Assembly: GCF_020075705.1 (NCBI RefSeq)
Contig: NZ_JAIQUM010000017.1
Location: 1-64,000 of the forward strand
Length of the DNA: 64,000 nucleotides
DNA from: Metabacillus rhizolycopersici
GTDB taxonomy: Bacteria > Bacillota > Bacilli > Bacillales > Bacillaceae
Reading direction: 5' to 3'
Part shown: in pieces, positions 44,646 through 53,857 of the stretch
How the letters are laid out: each line of letters opens with the position of its first letter
Position numbering within the stretch: position 1 is the first letter of the stretch
Made by a program: the position numbers and the translations under genes
Notes under the pieces: model-generated
Databases searched by the model: none
Seen by the model: the letters and a program-made list of their open reading frames with translations, nothing else
What the model was told of the DNA's origin: nothing

Positions 44646-45269
44646 TTGAGTAGTCATAAAAAATTAGGCTTGGTTCTGGACGTAGAGACGACTGGGTTAA
44701 GCCCATATGCTGATGAAATCATTGAGTTAGCGATGAAGTTATTTTCATTTAACGAGGTTTCTGGTGAAGTATTGGAAGTGATTGACGAGGTCACGTTCCT
44801 TCGCGAGCCGATGTCTGTGAGTGCAAGACAGAACTACGAACATGCATATGAAATACATGGAATTTCGTTCGAAATGGTAGCGGGGAAAAGTTTCGATGAT
44901 GAAAAAATTGCGCAGTTCTTCAATCGTACAGATGCTATTTTTGCCCATAATGCATCGTTTGACCGTAGTTTTTTAGTTCAAATGTACCCGGATGTCAATC
45001 AGCTGAAATGGTATTGCACGATGAGGGGTGTTGCATGGAAGGATTATGGCATGTATAACAGTAAGTTGTTGACATTGTTGAAGTACTACGGGATAACAGA
45101 TTATCAATCACATAGGGCAATGGACGATATTACTAATTTGCTAAAGCTTATCAAAAAGGGAAATCCGTATGGTGACTTATTTTTACAGGAAATACTTACA
45201 CGCGGACCGATGAGAAAATATAAGCCTGCTGCTCGACAAGTACAACGAAAGTCGGTTTATAAGTTTTAA
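44646..45269 (+). CDS. DEDDh 3'-5' exonuclease (DnaQ-like)
   Basis: 207 residues with Exo I VLDVETTGL, Exo II AHNASFDRSFL and Exo III HRAMDDI, i.e. the DEDDh catalytic set of DnaQ-type exonucleases. It trims DNA or RNA 3' ends; it stands alone, without polymerase or helicase domain. TTG 44646 behind GGGGGAG is preferred to the longer frame from 44532, which would add 38 residues with no family match. Confidence 0.87.
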   Translation: MSSHKKLGLVLDVETTGLSPYADEIIELAMKLFSFNEVSGEVLEVIDEVTFLREPMSVSARQNYEHAYEIHGISFEMVAGKSFDDEKIAQFFNRTDAIFAHNASFDRSFLVQMYPDVNQLKWYCTMRGVAWKDYGMYNSKLLTLLKYYGITDYQSHRAMDDITNLLKLIKKGNPYGDLFLQEILTRGPMRKYKPAARQVQRKSVYKF

Positions 45270-45366
45270 GTTAAGCTGGTATTAGTTAGATATAATACCA
45301 AAGAATATGTTAGATACATGGGGATGAAAAAACATAAGATCTGCATGCAAGATTGGAGATAGACAA

Positions 45367-46407
45367 GTGAATGACATCATAAATTTTATGAAAAGCAAAG
45401 GTTTTACAAGATTTCTAACGTTAGCAATCTTGATTGCCATTCTTTACAGTATGGGGAGTATGGTGAATCTAGTCCTTTTTACGTTTATCTTTACGTTTCT
45501 AATGGGGCGACTTCAGAATCGATTGTCAGCCTATGCCAATAAATATGTGAGAATTAACCCGAAGCTAATTCTAGCGTTATTATACACACTACTTGTCATT
45601 GCACTTGCGTATGTGTTGTATAAATACCTCCCAGTGATCACTTTGCAGATTACCGAATTAGTAAGGCAAATCTTCCACTTTTATAAACATCCACCAGACA
45701 TCCAAGCGATTCATTATATTAAAGATCTAATCAATAATCCTGAAACAAGCTTCAATATACCGAAACAATTCAATACTGTGTATATTTACATATCTGGAAT
45801 CGGTTCTATCGCAGTTCAGGCACTTATTTCAATTATTTTAAGTCTGTTTATTCTGCTTGAAAAGGATAAAATTTTACGTTTTACTGCTAAATTTAAATAT
45901 GGGAAGTTTGGTCAGTTTTTTCTTAACATCGAACATTTTGGGAGGAAATTTACAAATTCATTTGGAAAAGTAATTGAAGTTCAATTTATGATTGCTGGGA
46001 CAAATGCCCTACTCTCGACTTTATTTTTGTGGATCCTTGGATTTCCACAGCTAATTGGGTTAGCAATCATGATCTTTTTCCTCGGCTTAATTCCAGTAGC
46101 TGGTATGATTATTTCATTAATACCACTCTGTATGATTGCCTATAGTGTCGGCGGCATCACAAAAGTTATCTGGGTTTTGGTTATGATTGCAGTCATTCAT
46201 GCAATTGAGGCCTATTTTCTCAATCCTAAATTCATGTCGGTCAAAACAAACCTTCCTACATTTTTTACCTTGGCAGTCCTGTTACTATCCGAGCATTTTC
46301 TTGGAATTTGGGGATTGATTATCGGTATACCAATATTTATCTTTATCATCGATATGCTAGAAATTCCTGAGGATGATGTACTTCCGAATAATTTTGAAGA
46401 AAAATAA
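45367..46407 (+). CDS. AI-2E-family (PerM-like) membrane transporter
   Basis: 346 residues, about seven or eight membrane helices, AI-2E superfamily pattern (IAYSVGGITKVIWVLVMI, then HAIEAYFLNPKFMSVK and the late HFLGIWGLIIGIPIFIF). Members include the TqsA export protein and Na+/H+ antiporters, so the substrate is open. It starts at GTG 45367 behind GGAGATAG. A long perfect terminator follows. Confidence 0.87.
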   Translation: MNDIINFMKSKGFTRFLTLAILIAILYSMGSMVNLVLFTFIFTFLMGRLQNRLSAYANKYVRINPKLILALLYTLLVIALAYVLYKYLPVITLQITELVRQIFHFYKHPPDIQAIHYIKDLINNPETSFNIPKQFNTVYIYISGIGSIAVQALISIILSLFILLEKDKILRFTAKFKYGKFGQFFLNIEHFGRKFTNSFGKVIEVQFMIAGTNALLSTLFLWILGFPQLIGLAIMIFFLGLIPVAGMIISLIPLCMIAYSVGGITKVIWVLVMIAVIHAIEAYFLNPKFMSVKTNLPTFFTLAVLLLSEHFLGIWGLIIGIPIFIFIIDMLEIPEDDVLPNNFEEK

Positions 46408-46420
46408 AATAGTAGCATGG

Positions 46421-46457
46421 AAAAAAGGTAGTGATTTTTAAAATCACTACCTTTTTT
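46421..46457 (+). terminator. Terminator after the AI-2E-family gene
   Basis: A stem of about 17 bp with minimal loop (46421-46438 with 46440-46457), A-run and T-run. Confidence 0.82.
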
Positions 46458-46791
46458 GTGCTTTAGCAAAAGTATCCACAAGAGCACTCACTACTTGTTC
46501 CCTATTTCTATATGTGTCTTAAATGAAAAGACAAAACAGTCGATAAAAGATCTAAAAGCACAGGACTGTACAATGTTACCAAAAATTGTAAAACAATAAC
46601 TAGTAACCGAATGGAAGAAAACGGGAATGCATTTTACGAACTACATGAGAAATGGATGGAAATCAGTGATATTTGATGATACGATTCAAAAGTGGAGTGA
46701 GTATTTGTTTTAGGTGATGTATACTACCCTTATTTGCGGAAACAAAGCTATTGCTTTGGATATTGAACCAAAATAGAAAAGGAGACATCAA
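46458..46791. other. Intergenic region, possible gene debris
   Basis: About 330 bases with no supported gene. A stop-to-stop frame near 46615-46713 reads as plausible protein (ending SVIFDDTIQKWSEYLF) but has no start or ribosome binding site, and I cannot name a parent gene. Confidence 0.35.
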
Positions 46792-47196
46792 ATGTTAATG
46801 GATTGGAATAATTTAAATTACATAGCAATAATCGTTGGCGGAGTTTTGTATATGTTATATGGAACGATCTATTATTCAGTGTTATTATCAGATAAAAAAG
46901 GGAGCAAAAATAAGGAATTTATCGAGAATCAAAGCGAGGGTTCAGCGAAATATGTTTTCTCAGTTATTATTGCATTTATAAATTCATTTTTGGTGGCTTT
47001 ACTAGTTCAAGCAAGTGGCGCTGACAATTGGTTGGAAGGGGTAGGCGTAGGACTCATCATTGGTATACTCATTTCGATTGTTTATCTGAAAAATTCGTTA
47101 TTTGGACTTATATCTAAAAAGGCATTTTTGATTGCCATTGGAGACCATCTCATTATTTTTTCATTACTGGGCGGCCTGCATGGTCTATTCATTTAA
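46792..47196 (+). CDS. DUF1761-like membrane protein
   Basis: 134 residues with four membrane helices; NYIAIIVGGVLYMLYGTIYY at the start and a late GDHLIIFSLLGGLHGLF fit DUF1761. Function unknown. It starts at ATG 46792 after AAAGGAG. A single-gene unit; a bidirectional terminator follows. Confidence 0.75.
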   Translation: MLMDWNNLNYIAIIVGGVLYMLYGTIYYSVLLSDKKGSKNKEFIENQSEGSAKYVFSVIIAFINSFLVALLVQASGADNWLEGVGVGLIIGILISIVYLKNSLFGLISKKAFLIAIGDHLIIFSLLGGLHGLFI

Positions 47197-47277
47197 AAAA
47201 TAAAGCTCAAGAGTAGACTTCGACTACTACCGTAAGTGGTATTTGGTACGATAAAACAGGACAAATGTCTAATAAAA

Positions 47278-47313
47278 ACAGGCGCTTTTCTCTAAAATGG
47301 AAAGCGCCTGTTT
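47278..47313. terminator. Bidirectional terminator
   Basis: AACAGGCGCTTTTC pairs with GAAAGCGCCTGTT around a nine-base loop between convergent genes. Confidence 0.8.
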
Positions 47314-47951
47314 TAATGACGGACAGATTGTTGAGTAATAGAAGGTAGTTGGGTTCTTCTCTCTTCATTCACACATTTAATTACGAGAAAAAGTCCTTTA
47401 AAATGTTCTTCAATCGTGTGAATAATGAAACCGGCATTTTGAAGTAATTCAACCGTGTTTTGATTTAATCGGCACCCTTCAGATACTTTTGACCAAACGG
47501 GTGTAAGTGCATCTTGAAGTGGCCCAAATTTAGAATGGTTTAATCTTACATGTTCAAAAAGAAGCACTTTACCATCTGGTTTACAAACACGCTGCACTTC
47601 TTTTAATGCCCTTTCAGGATTAGGGATCGTACAAAAAACAAGAGTTCCGACTACCGTATCAAATGTATGATCAGCAAAAGGTAGTTTTTCAGCCTTTACC
47701 AAATGAGTCTGAATCGGTATTTCACTTTTATCTAATCGTTTTAGAGATTTTTTTCTCATATAGTGATCTGGTTCAATCGCATCTACGTGTAATGCCAATT
47801 GATAAAAGGGAAAGTTTACTCCTGTTCCAGAACCAATCTCTAAAACCCTGCCTTTTGCTTTACCAATAAGACTTTTTCTTATCTTTTTAAATTTAGTTTG
47901 TTCAATCGGTGCCAAGACCATATCATAAAGCCGTGCAAACCATTTTCCCAT
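47313..47951 (-). CDS. Class I SAM-dependent methyltransferase
   Basis: 212 residues of the UbiE/COQ5-like group. Motif I is VLEIGSGTGVNFPFY (about residues 36-50), then VDAIEPDHYM, a FDTVVGTLVFCTI post-motif and KEVQRVCKPDGKVLLFEHVR. The substrate is not evident; this subgroup often acts on small lipids or quinone-like compounds. It starts at ATG 47951 behind AGAGGT. Confidence 0.87.
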   Translation of the reverse strand: MGKWFARLYDMVLAPIEQTKFKKIRKSLIGKAKGRVLEIGSGTGVNFPFYQLALHVDAIEPDHYMRKKSLKRLDKSEIPIQTHLVKAEKLPFADHTFDTVVGTLVFCTIPNPERALKEVQRVCKPDGKVLLFEHVRLNHSKFGPLQDALTPVWSKVSEGCRLNQNTVELLQNAGFIIHTIEEHFKGLFLVIKCVNEERRTQLPSITQQSVRH

Positions 47952-48082
47952 TTTGCTTTACCTCTAATTACATCTATGATGTGCTCTTCTTAAAGTTAAG
48001 ATTGTCCAAATCAAAATGATATAGGAGACATCATAGGTGCATTCTAATATTCTCAAAGATATTATAGGCTTCGTGTCGGTAA

Positions 48083-49081
48083 TTATTTTTCATCGACAAC
48101 TTCTTTCAGTATTTCATAGGAGCGTTTTTGTTTATCTTGATCATAAATATAAGAAACGGCCATAATTTCATCGACATTATACTTCTCTTGAAAGTTTGTT
48201 AACTGTTGTCGGATCGACTTTTTACTTCCTATGAAAGAAACTCGTCCCATCGATAACATTTCTTTTTCCATTGGATTCCAGTATTCATCCATATTGTCAA
48301 CAGGAGGACTTAACGGCATAGTCGAACGTCGGATAAAATTGAGGAAGAACCGGTACATTGAAGAGGATAATAATTTAGCTTCTTCATCTGTTTCTCCTGC
48401 AATGACATTCAAACATATCATCATATATGGTTTGTCTAGATATTCAGACGGTTCGAATCGCTGACGATAAATTGATATCGCTTCTTCCATTTGTTGTGGT
48501 GCAAAGTGGGCAGCAAATGCATAAGGTAAGCCTAATTTTGCAGCTAAATAAGCTGAATCAGTTGAAGAACCAAGTATATAAATTGGCGTATTTGTTCCAA
48601 CACCAGGAAAAGCTTTTACATGACTTTGCTTATTTTCAGGTCCAAAATAAGTCAGTAATGATTTAACGTCTTCTGGGAAAGTATAAATAGAATCATTTGT
48701 TGAACGTCTTAGTGCATTTGCAGTCATCATATCTGTACCAGGTGCTCTACCAAGACCTAAATCAACACGATTTGGATAAATCGTCGCCATCGTACCAAAT
48801 TGTTCGGCTACTACTAATGGGGAATGGTTCGGCAACATCGTACCGCCAGACCCAACGCGAATATTTTCAGTCTGTTCTAACGTATGTTTAATTAAAATGG
48901 ACGTTGCCGAACTTACGAGGGTTGATGAATTATGATGTTCAGCAATCCAAAATCTTTTATACCCCAACTTATCAGTCGCTTGCGCAAGATCGATCATTGA
49001 ATCAATTGCTTGTTTAGGGCTTTGTTCTTCACGTATAGGCGCTAGGTTTAAAACAGAAACAGGGATATTTATATTTACCAT
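48083..49081 (-). CDS. LLM-class flavin-dependent oxidoreductase (luciferase-like)
   Basis: 332 residues of the bacterial luciferase-like monooxygenase fold, in the single-chain group near YwcH/YceB. Visible: WIAEHHN (residues 44-50), [44 protein letters not shown]. It uses FMNH2 from a partner; substrate unknown. It is not part of the 50-64 kb cluster, being separated by repeats and yrdB. It starts at ATG 49081. Confidence 0.9.
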   Translation of the reverse strand: MVNINIPVSVLNLAPIREEQSPKQAIDSMIDLAQATDKLGYKRFWIAEHHNSSTLVSSATSILIKHTLEQTENIRVGSGGTMLPNHSPLVVAEQFGTMATIYPNRVDLGLGRAPGTDMMTANALRRSTNDSIYTFPEDVKSLLTYFGPENKQSHVKAFPGVGTNTPIYILGSSTDSAYLAAKLGLPYAFAAHFAPQQMEEAISIYRQRFEPSEYLDKPYMMICLNVIAGETDEEAKLLSSSMYRFFLNFIRRSTMPLSPPVDNMDEYWNPMEKEMLSMGRVSFIGSKKSIRQQLTNFQEKYNVDEIMAVSYIYDQDKQKRSYEILKEVVDEK

Positions 49082-49228
49082 TACTATTCGTCCTTTCTTT
49101 ATATCGTCTTACTTAAATAATACCAAGACAAATCTAAATTCCAAACTTAAATGCTTATGGTTGATTTGTTAATTTTAGTTATGGAAAAAGTTTTTTCTCC
49201 ATTTATTTCAAGACTTCGAGAAGATGAT

Positions 49229-49330
49229 AAAGGATAAGTGGAGGATAAACTGTCCATGAAAGCTAAGGTAAGTCTTGCTAACTATCAGTGGGGGAGAAGG
49301 AAAATCCCCACTGATGGAAGTTTCGTTTTA
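49229..49330. repeat. Dispersed repeat A, 3' part
   Basis: GTAAGTCTTGCTAACTATCA then CAGTGGGGGA and CCCCACTGATGGAAG, a stem-loop shared with 12030-12075 in the 11944-12080 copy. Confidence 0.55.
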
Positions 49331-49499
49331 TCTATGTAAGTGGGTTCAAATATAGTATAGGAATAGAATGAAGAGAGCCATCATATGATGGGCTCTCTTC
49401 AATTTAGTGTTTTGATTGATTGTTATAATAATAGTAATTTTCATTTGCAAATTGTAACGCGTTAATTTCAGTAATACGTTCTTTATAAGGTGATTTTTT

Positions 49500-49611
49500 A
49501 TCCCATTCTTAAGGGGAAGTAATACTCCTACCTCATGATTCAAGAGAAGCAAAGAAGATAGGTAAGAGATAACTGCCCGTAAGATCCGATAAGTCTCACT
49601 TTATCAGATTC
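49500..49611. repeat. Dispersed repeat A, fullest copy
   Basis: Shares CTACCTCATGATTCAAGAGA, AGCAAAGAAGATAGGTAAGA and AACTGCCCGTAAGATCCGAT..TTTATCAGA with other copies. The 5' and 3' blocks can pair (GGGCAGT versus ACTGCCC in the best copies). No frame is open through it. Confidence 0.6.
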
Positions 49612-49683
49612 GAAATGATGTACTACCCCATTTAACGGATTATGGAAAAATTAATGTTGCAAGGCAGACCTTTCAATCATTAA

Positions 49684-50046
49684 TCATTGCCCTAACAACC
49701 ATTTTATACGATCAGATGAACCCAAATAATGTAGTACTGTAAAAAACAAGAATATAAAGCTATATACCCTAAAATCGCTATAGAAAAACGCTATAAACCC
49801 TGCACTAAAAATGATGAATTCAATCATCAATCTAGTAAATCCACTTATCACTACAACTGCCTCTCCGCTTCTACTTGGATCGCCTGGTACAGCAAATACA
49901 CCCCAAACAATCATGACTAAAGCAGGTAAAATAAATACTAAAGCGTATCTTAAAAATCCATTGAAATGTGTCCAAGCAAACATTCCAATGGAAAATAGGG
50001 CAGCAATTTCGAGCAAAAATCGCAATAATAAATTATATTGATTCAT
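49684..50046 (-). CDS. YrdB-like (DUF2568) membrane protein
   Basis: 120 residues, four membrane helices, DUF2568 pattern (FLLEIAALFSIGMFAWTHF and WGVFAVPGDPSRSGEAVVVI) as in B. subtilis YrdB, function unknown. ATG 50046 has AAGGAGGTG upstream and is preferred to the longer frame. Confidence 0.85.
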   Translation of the reverse strand: MNQYNLLLRFLLEIAALFSIGMFAWTHFNGFLRYALVFILPALVMIVWGVFAVPGDPSRSGEAVVVISGFTRLMIEFIIFSAGFIAFFYSDFRVYSFIFLFFTVLHYLGSSDRIKWLLGQ

Positions 50047-50305
50047 TCGATACACCTCCTTAAACTTATATTGTTTTGAATCTATTAATTCAAAACCTCT
50101 ACGGTACATATATTACTGCCCTTTGACGTGAAGCAAACGTTGAATGATTTATGAAACGATAAACTGCATCCATAGCTAGATAACAGTCTCCCTTCATTGA
50201 TGTTAATAGGGCAAACCAATCTTGATGATGGAAGATTAAATAAAAACATCTTGAAACAAGTAGGTAATTTATTTTGATGTGAAATTCTAGTCTATTGGTT
50301 ATAAA

Positions 50306-50848
50306 TCAATGAATATTTTTTAATAAAAAATCCACATGCTCAAGAGCAGAGCTTTTTAATTCATCATAAGATAAAGGAATCCTCAAGTTAAAAGAAATAA
50401 AACCATGAATTGACAAAAACAAAGAATATATTTGACTAAGTGAAATGTGAAATTTACTAACTTCTTGGACAAACCTCTTATAGCTTTCATCTGAAGCTGG
50501 ATGATTAAGAAAAGAGTTATCCTTATTCATAAACATAATTTCATAGTGATAAGGATAAGTAAGTCCAAATTCAATAAAACCAAGCAAAATTTCCTTAAGA
50601 CTATGCTCATTGCAAACAACTCGATCTAACGTTTGATTTAATAAATCAAAATCTTTGGTAAGTATTTCAGAAAATAAATCCGTTTTATTTTTGAAATGGT
50701 AGTAAATGGATCCGTGACTGTACCCAAGTTCTTTTGCAATATCTCGCATCGAGACCTGCTGGATTCCTTGTGAAGAGAACAAAATCCTAGCTACATTTAA
50801 AATTTTATCTTTGGAAAGTTCATGTTCGACTACTCTTCTTGGTGACAT
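50306..50848 (-). CDS. TetR-family regulator, left end of the cluster
   Basis: 180-residue TetR/AcrR repressor: helix-turn-helix at about residues 12-58 (SMRDIAKELGYSHGSIYYHF) and a variable ligand-binding C-terminus. ATG 50848 follows GGGGGCTC. It ends about 100 bases before the P450 gene starts on the same strand order (P450 lies upstream in transcription), so the two may be co-transcribed. Likely a local regulator or resistance switch for the cluster. Confidence 0.85.
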   Translation of the reverse strand: MSPRRVVEHELSKDKILNVARILFSSQGIQQVSMRDIAKELGYSHGSIYYHFKNKTDLFSEILTKDFDLLNQTLDRVVCNEHSLKEILLGFIEFGLTYPYHYEIMFMNKDNSFLNHPASDESYKRFVQEVSKFHISLSQIYSLFLSIHGFISFNLRIPLSYDELKSSALEHVDFLLKNIH

Positions 50849-50943
50849 AATGAGCCCCCTTCTATAAACAATCAACGTTAGTAGATAATTTTAGACTATG
50901 CTTTTAAAAAACAAAAAACACTAAGAAAATACCTAAGAATACT

Positions 50944-52143
50944 TTATTGTGTTATAACTTGTAAACTCTTTAATCCATACATTAATGGACTCTGTAGGGG
51001 TTCGATATTCATTTTATCTTTAAGTTGCATAGTTGGAAATCGTTTTACTAATTCAGATAATACAAGATTTGCTTCAAGACGAGATAATGGGGCACCTAGA
51101 CAAAAATGAATACCACTACCAAATGCTAAATGCGAATTTGGAGTCCGGTGTAAATTAAACTCGTCTGCTTGATCAAATTGGTTTTTGTCTCGATTTGCTG
51201 AGCCAATCCATAAAGCTACTTCATCACCTGCTCTTAATGTCTGTCCGCGTATAACGATATCTTCTTTTACGATTCGAGGTATAGCATGAACTGGTGAACG
51301 GTAACGTAATGTTTCTTCAATTGCTTTTGGTATTAAATCAGGATTTTGTTTAATTTGATTAAATACTGATTGATCTTCTAAAAAACAATACATTGTATTC
51401 GTAATGAGGTTTGTTGTGGTTTCATGCCCTGCTATTAATAAAAGAATTGAAAAACCAATTATCTCTTTATCGGATAATTTAACACTGTCTTCTTCAACCG
51501 CAATAAGAACGGAAAGAATATCATCTTGAGGATGACTTCGTTTCTTCTCAATAATTTGGGAAAAGTAATTTGACAGATCTTTAAAGCCTTGATACATCCT
51601 TTTTGTATTCTCTTCAATAGATTCTTTGGAGTTATCCTTAGGACCTGATACGATTGAGAGTGTCCATTCCCTGAATTTGTCCATGTCACTATAAGGTACA
51701 CCAATGATTGATGCAATAACAGTTAGAGGTAATGGAAATGCGATTGTCTTAACAATGTCAAATTCACTTTTATCATTTATTTTTTTAAGTAATTGTTCGA
51801 TATTCGCTTGTATGTGTGGTGTCCATGATTGAATAGTTCTAGGGGTAAAAGCTTTGTTAACCAATGTTCGCATTTGTTTATGTCTCGGTGGGTCCATTGC
51901 GATAATACTATTAGAAGTTGGAATGTTATTATTTCTTCTTTCCGACGAAAATACTTTTGGATTTTTTAAAATTTGGATTATGTCCTCATATAAAAAGATA
52001 TCCCAAATTTTCGTATTTTCGTCGTATAAAATAGGTGATTCTGCTCGCATTTTTTTATACCAATCAAAACGGCCTTCCCAGACTTCTTCTTTAGTTCGAA
52101 ATACATTTCGAAGTAGGATATTATTTCCCTTTTGTTTATTCAT
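50944..52143 (-). CDS. Cytochrome P450
   Basis: 399-residue soluble bacterial P450. I-helix AGHETT (residues 238-243), ExxR ETLR (277-280), haem loop FGSGIHFCLG with ligand Cys 348, PRHKQMR near 86-92. It hydroxylates or otherwise oxidises a small molecule, using a ferredoxin partner not seen in the window. Next to the polyketide genes it is most likely a tailoring enzyme. A TTGACA/TTTAAT promoter reads into it from 52217. Confidence 0.93.
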   Translation of the reverse strand: MNKQKGNNILLRNVFRTKEEVWEGRFDWYKKMRAESPILYDENTKIWDIFLYEDIIQILKNPKVFSSERRNNNIPTSNSIIAMDPPRHKQMRTLVNKAFTPRTIQSWTPHIQANIEQLLKKINDKSEFDIVKTIAFPLPLTVIASIIGVPYSDMDKFREWTLSIVSGPKDNSKESIEENTKRMYQGFKDLSNYFSQIIEKKRSHPQDDILSVLIAVEEDSVKLSDKEIIGFSILLLIAGHETTTNLITNTMYCFLEDQSVFNQIKQNPDLIPKAIEETLRYRSPVHAIPRIVKEDIVIRGQTLRAGDEVALWIGSANRDKNQFDQADEFNLHRTPNSHLAFGSGIHFCLGAPLSRLEANLVLSELVKRFPTMQLKDKMNIEPLQSPLMYGLKSLQVITQ

Positions 52144-52187
52144 AGTTACATCAATCCCTTCCTTTTTTATTGACCATCGTTCAATTA

Positions 52188-52217
52188 ATTAAAAGTTATA
52201 AAAAGATAATTTGTCAA
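52188..52217 (-). promoter_or_regulatory. Promoter of the P450 gene
   Basis: On the minus strand TTGACA (52217-52212), 18 bases, TTTAAT (52193-52188), 45 bases before the P450 ATG. Confidence 0.6.
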
Positions 52218-52303
52218 TACTTTTTTTGTTTTTGTAGTTTGTGAAAATAAGATGTAATGAAATCAAGTGTTAGAATTCACTAGAAAGTAGAAAAACCGAA
52301 AAA

Positions 52304-52370
52304 TGTAACGAAAATGTAAATGTGGTATTGAATTGTAAAGGTAATGTTAAAAAATAGATATAAATGTAAA
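52304..52370. promoter_or_regulatory. TGTAAA repeat array in the cluster's control region
   Basis: TGTAAC at 52304, TGTAAA at 52315, TGTAAA at 52334, TGTTAA at 52345 and TGTAAA at 52365. Two pairs have 11-base spacing and are 30 bases apart. On the minus strand they read TTTACA-like, as PhoP half-sites do, but they lie rather far upstream of the P450 promoter. Confidence 0.35.
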
Positions 52371-52409
52371 ATTACGTCATGTGATGTTGAAAGTGGTAAT
52401 TTAATGCTG

Positions 52410-52427
52410 TAACCTAACCATAGGTTA
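52410..52427. promoter_or_regulatory. 18-bp palindrome, candidate TetR operator
   Basis: TAACCTA and TAGGTTA arms with a four-base centre, 24 bases before the TetR start at 52451. Position and symmetry fit an autoregulatory TetR site. Confidence 0.65.
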
Positions 52428-52450
52428 GTAAAGTAAATGGGAGATTATTT

Positions 52451-53068
52451 ATGGATAAGTCGATAGAAACAAAGAAAAGAATTCTTTTTGCTGCTTCAGA
52501 ACTATTTAGTATTAAAAGTTACGACACGATAACAATGAGAGAAATAGCTAAAAGGGCAAATTGCTCCCATACTACAATTTATCTTTATTACAAAGATAAG
52601 AGTGATTTGTTAGAGAAATTAGCTATTCCACCTCTATTAACACTTGCAAAACGAATTGATAGAATAAGAAGCCGAAAGACGTTGGATCCTTTAGGTAAAT
52701 TAAAAGTTATCGGAAGAGGCATGATAAACTTTTCAATCGAAAATCGTAGTTTATATTTAACTTACATTACAGTAAATTCTATAAAGGTAGATGAAGATGA
52801 TTTTTCTTCAGAGATTAATGCTGTGAGAAATTCCTTGTTTAATAGTTTAAAAAAAGTAATTTTACTAAATAATCCATACCTTACAGAGGAAGAAGCCTTA
52901 AAATATGGGAGAATGATCTTCTTTCAAATTCATGGAACAATTATGTCATATATTAATTCAAATGAAGAAGGCTTATCTATACGTCAGAGAGTAATACCTA
53001 TATTGGAAGAAGCCTTAGAGTTTTTAATTCAAGGGATACTGGATAAGGCAGGACCTCAAATTAAATGA
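52451..53068 (+). CDS. TetR-family regulator of the biosynthetic operon
   Basis: 205-residue TetR regulator: helix-turn-helix near residues 10-55 (TMREIAKRANCSHTTIYLYY) and a long C-terminal domain. First gene of the rightward run, 58 bases before the thioesterase. A palindrome just upstream is its probable operator, so it likely represses its own operon until a ligand, perhaps a pathway product, binds. Confidence 0.88.
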   Translation: MDKSIETKKRILFAASELFSIKSYDTITMREIAKRANCSHTTIYLYYKDKSDLLEKLAIPPLLTLAKRIDRIRSRKTLDPLGKLKVIGRGMINFSIENRSLYLTYITVNSIKVDEDDFSSEINAVRNSLFNSLKKVILLNNPYLTEEEALKYGRMIFFQIHGTIMSYINSNEEGLSIRQRVIPILEEALEFLIQGILDKAGPQIK

Positions 53069-53126
53069 CTGATATATACAATTTTTAGGTTGTTTATATA
53101 AATATGAAATTGAGGGGAGGAAATCT

Positions 53127-53843
53127 ATGAAGCTATTTTGTATTCACTGCGCAGGGGGATCAAGTAAAGTATTTCAATCTTTATCACAGCAATTAAAAGA
53201 TCAATTAGAAGTAATTCCAGTTGATCTCCCAGGACGTGGAAAACGTTTTTCTAGAGAGTATATTTATTATTTTGAAGATGCATGCAAAGATTTAGTAACA
53301 ATAATCAAAAAGGGATTAAATAATAATCAAGAAGAGTTTGCTCTATTTGGTCACAGTATGGGAAGTTTATTAAGTTTTGAGATAGCTCATTTATTTCAAA
53401 ATGAAAAATTTGCATTAAATCATGTTTTTTTAACAGGAACAAAACTTCCTTACCAGTTTGAGAATAACTCACTAATAGATGTAAGTAAGAATGATGATGA
53501 GGTTATGGATAGGATAAAAAAATTAGGAGGAACACCACCGGACCTATTAGAACACCCATATTTCTTAAAATTGTACTTACCTACTTTTAAGGCGGATTTT
53601 CACTTAATAGGTTCCTATAAATATCAAAAGAAAGAAGGGAAATTGAATATTCCTATTACAGTAATCAATGGAAAAGATGATCCTCTTTCAAATAGTGAAT
53701 TTGATAGATGGTCACAACTAACTAAGCAGAAAGTTGAGATATTAATGGTTGATGGAGGTCACTTTTTTCTAAATGAACAAATAGAATTTGTATCAAAATC
53801 AATTCGATTAAAACTCATAAAGGACTTAATAATCAATCAATAA
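53127..53843 (+). CDS. Type II thioesterase (GrsT-like)
   Basis: 238-residue alpha/beta-hydrolase that clears wrongly loaded acyl groups from carrier proteins. The family start LFCIHCAGGSSKVF, the nucleophile Ser 77 in FGHSMGS, Asp in INGKDDPLS and the His in VDGGHFFLNE are visible. ATG 53127 follows GAGGGGAGGAAATC. First catalytic gene of the operon; supports a carrier-protein-based pathway. Confidence 0.92.
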   Translation: MKLFCIHCAGGSSKVFQSLSQQLKDQLEVIPVDLPGRGKRFSREYIYYFEDACKDLVTIIKKGLNNNQEEFALFGHSMGSLLSFEIAHLFQNEKFALNHVFLTGTKLPYQFENNSLIDVSKNDDEVMDRIKKLGGTPPDLLEHPYFLKLYLPTFKADFHLIGSYKYQKKEGKLNIPITVINGKDDPLSNSEFDRWSQLTKQKVEILMVDGGHFFLNEQIEFVSKSIRLKLIKDLIINQ

Positions 53844-53857
53844 AAGGGGGGATTGGA

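Larger units (their letters stand above)
52144..52450. other. Divergent control region of the cluster
   Basis: 307 bases between the P450 and the rightward operon. Contains the P450 promoter (52188-52217), five TGTAA(A/C) or TGTTAA hexamers between 52304 and 52370 and the palindrome at 52410-52427. No gene. Confidence 0.6.

Noticed and set aside
46612..46713. Possible short gene or gene remnant before the DUF1761 gene
   Set aside because: No start with a ribosome binding site and no parent gene I could recognise.
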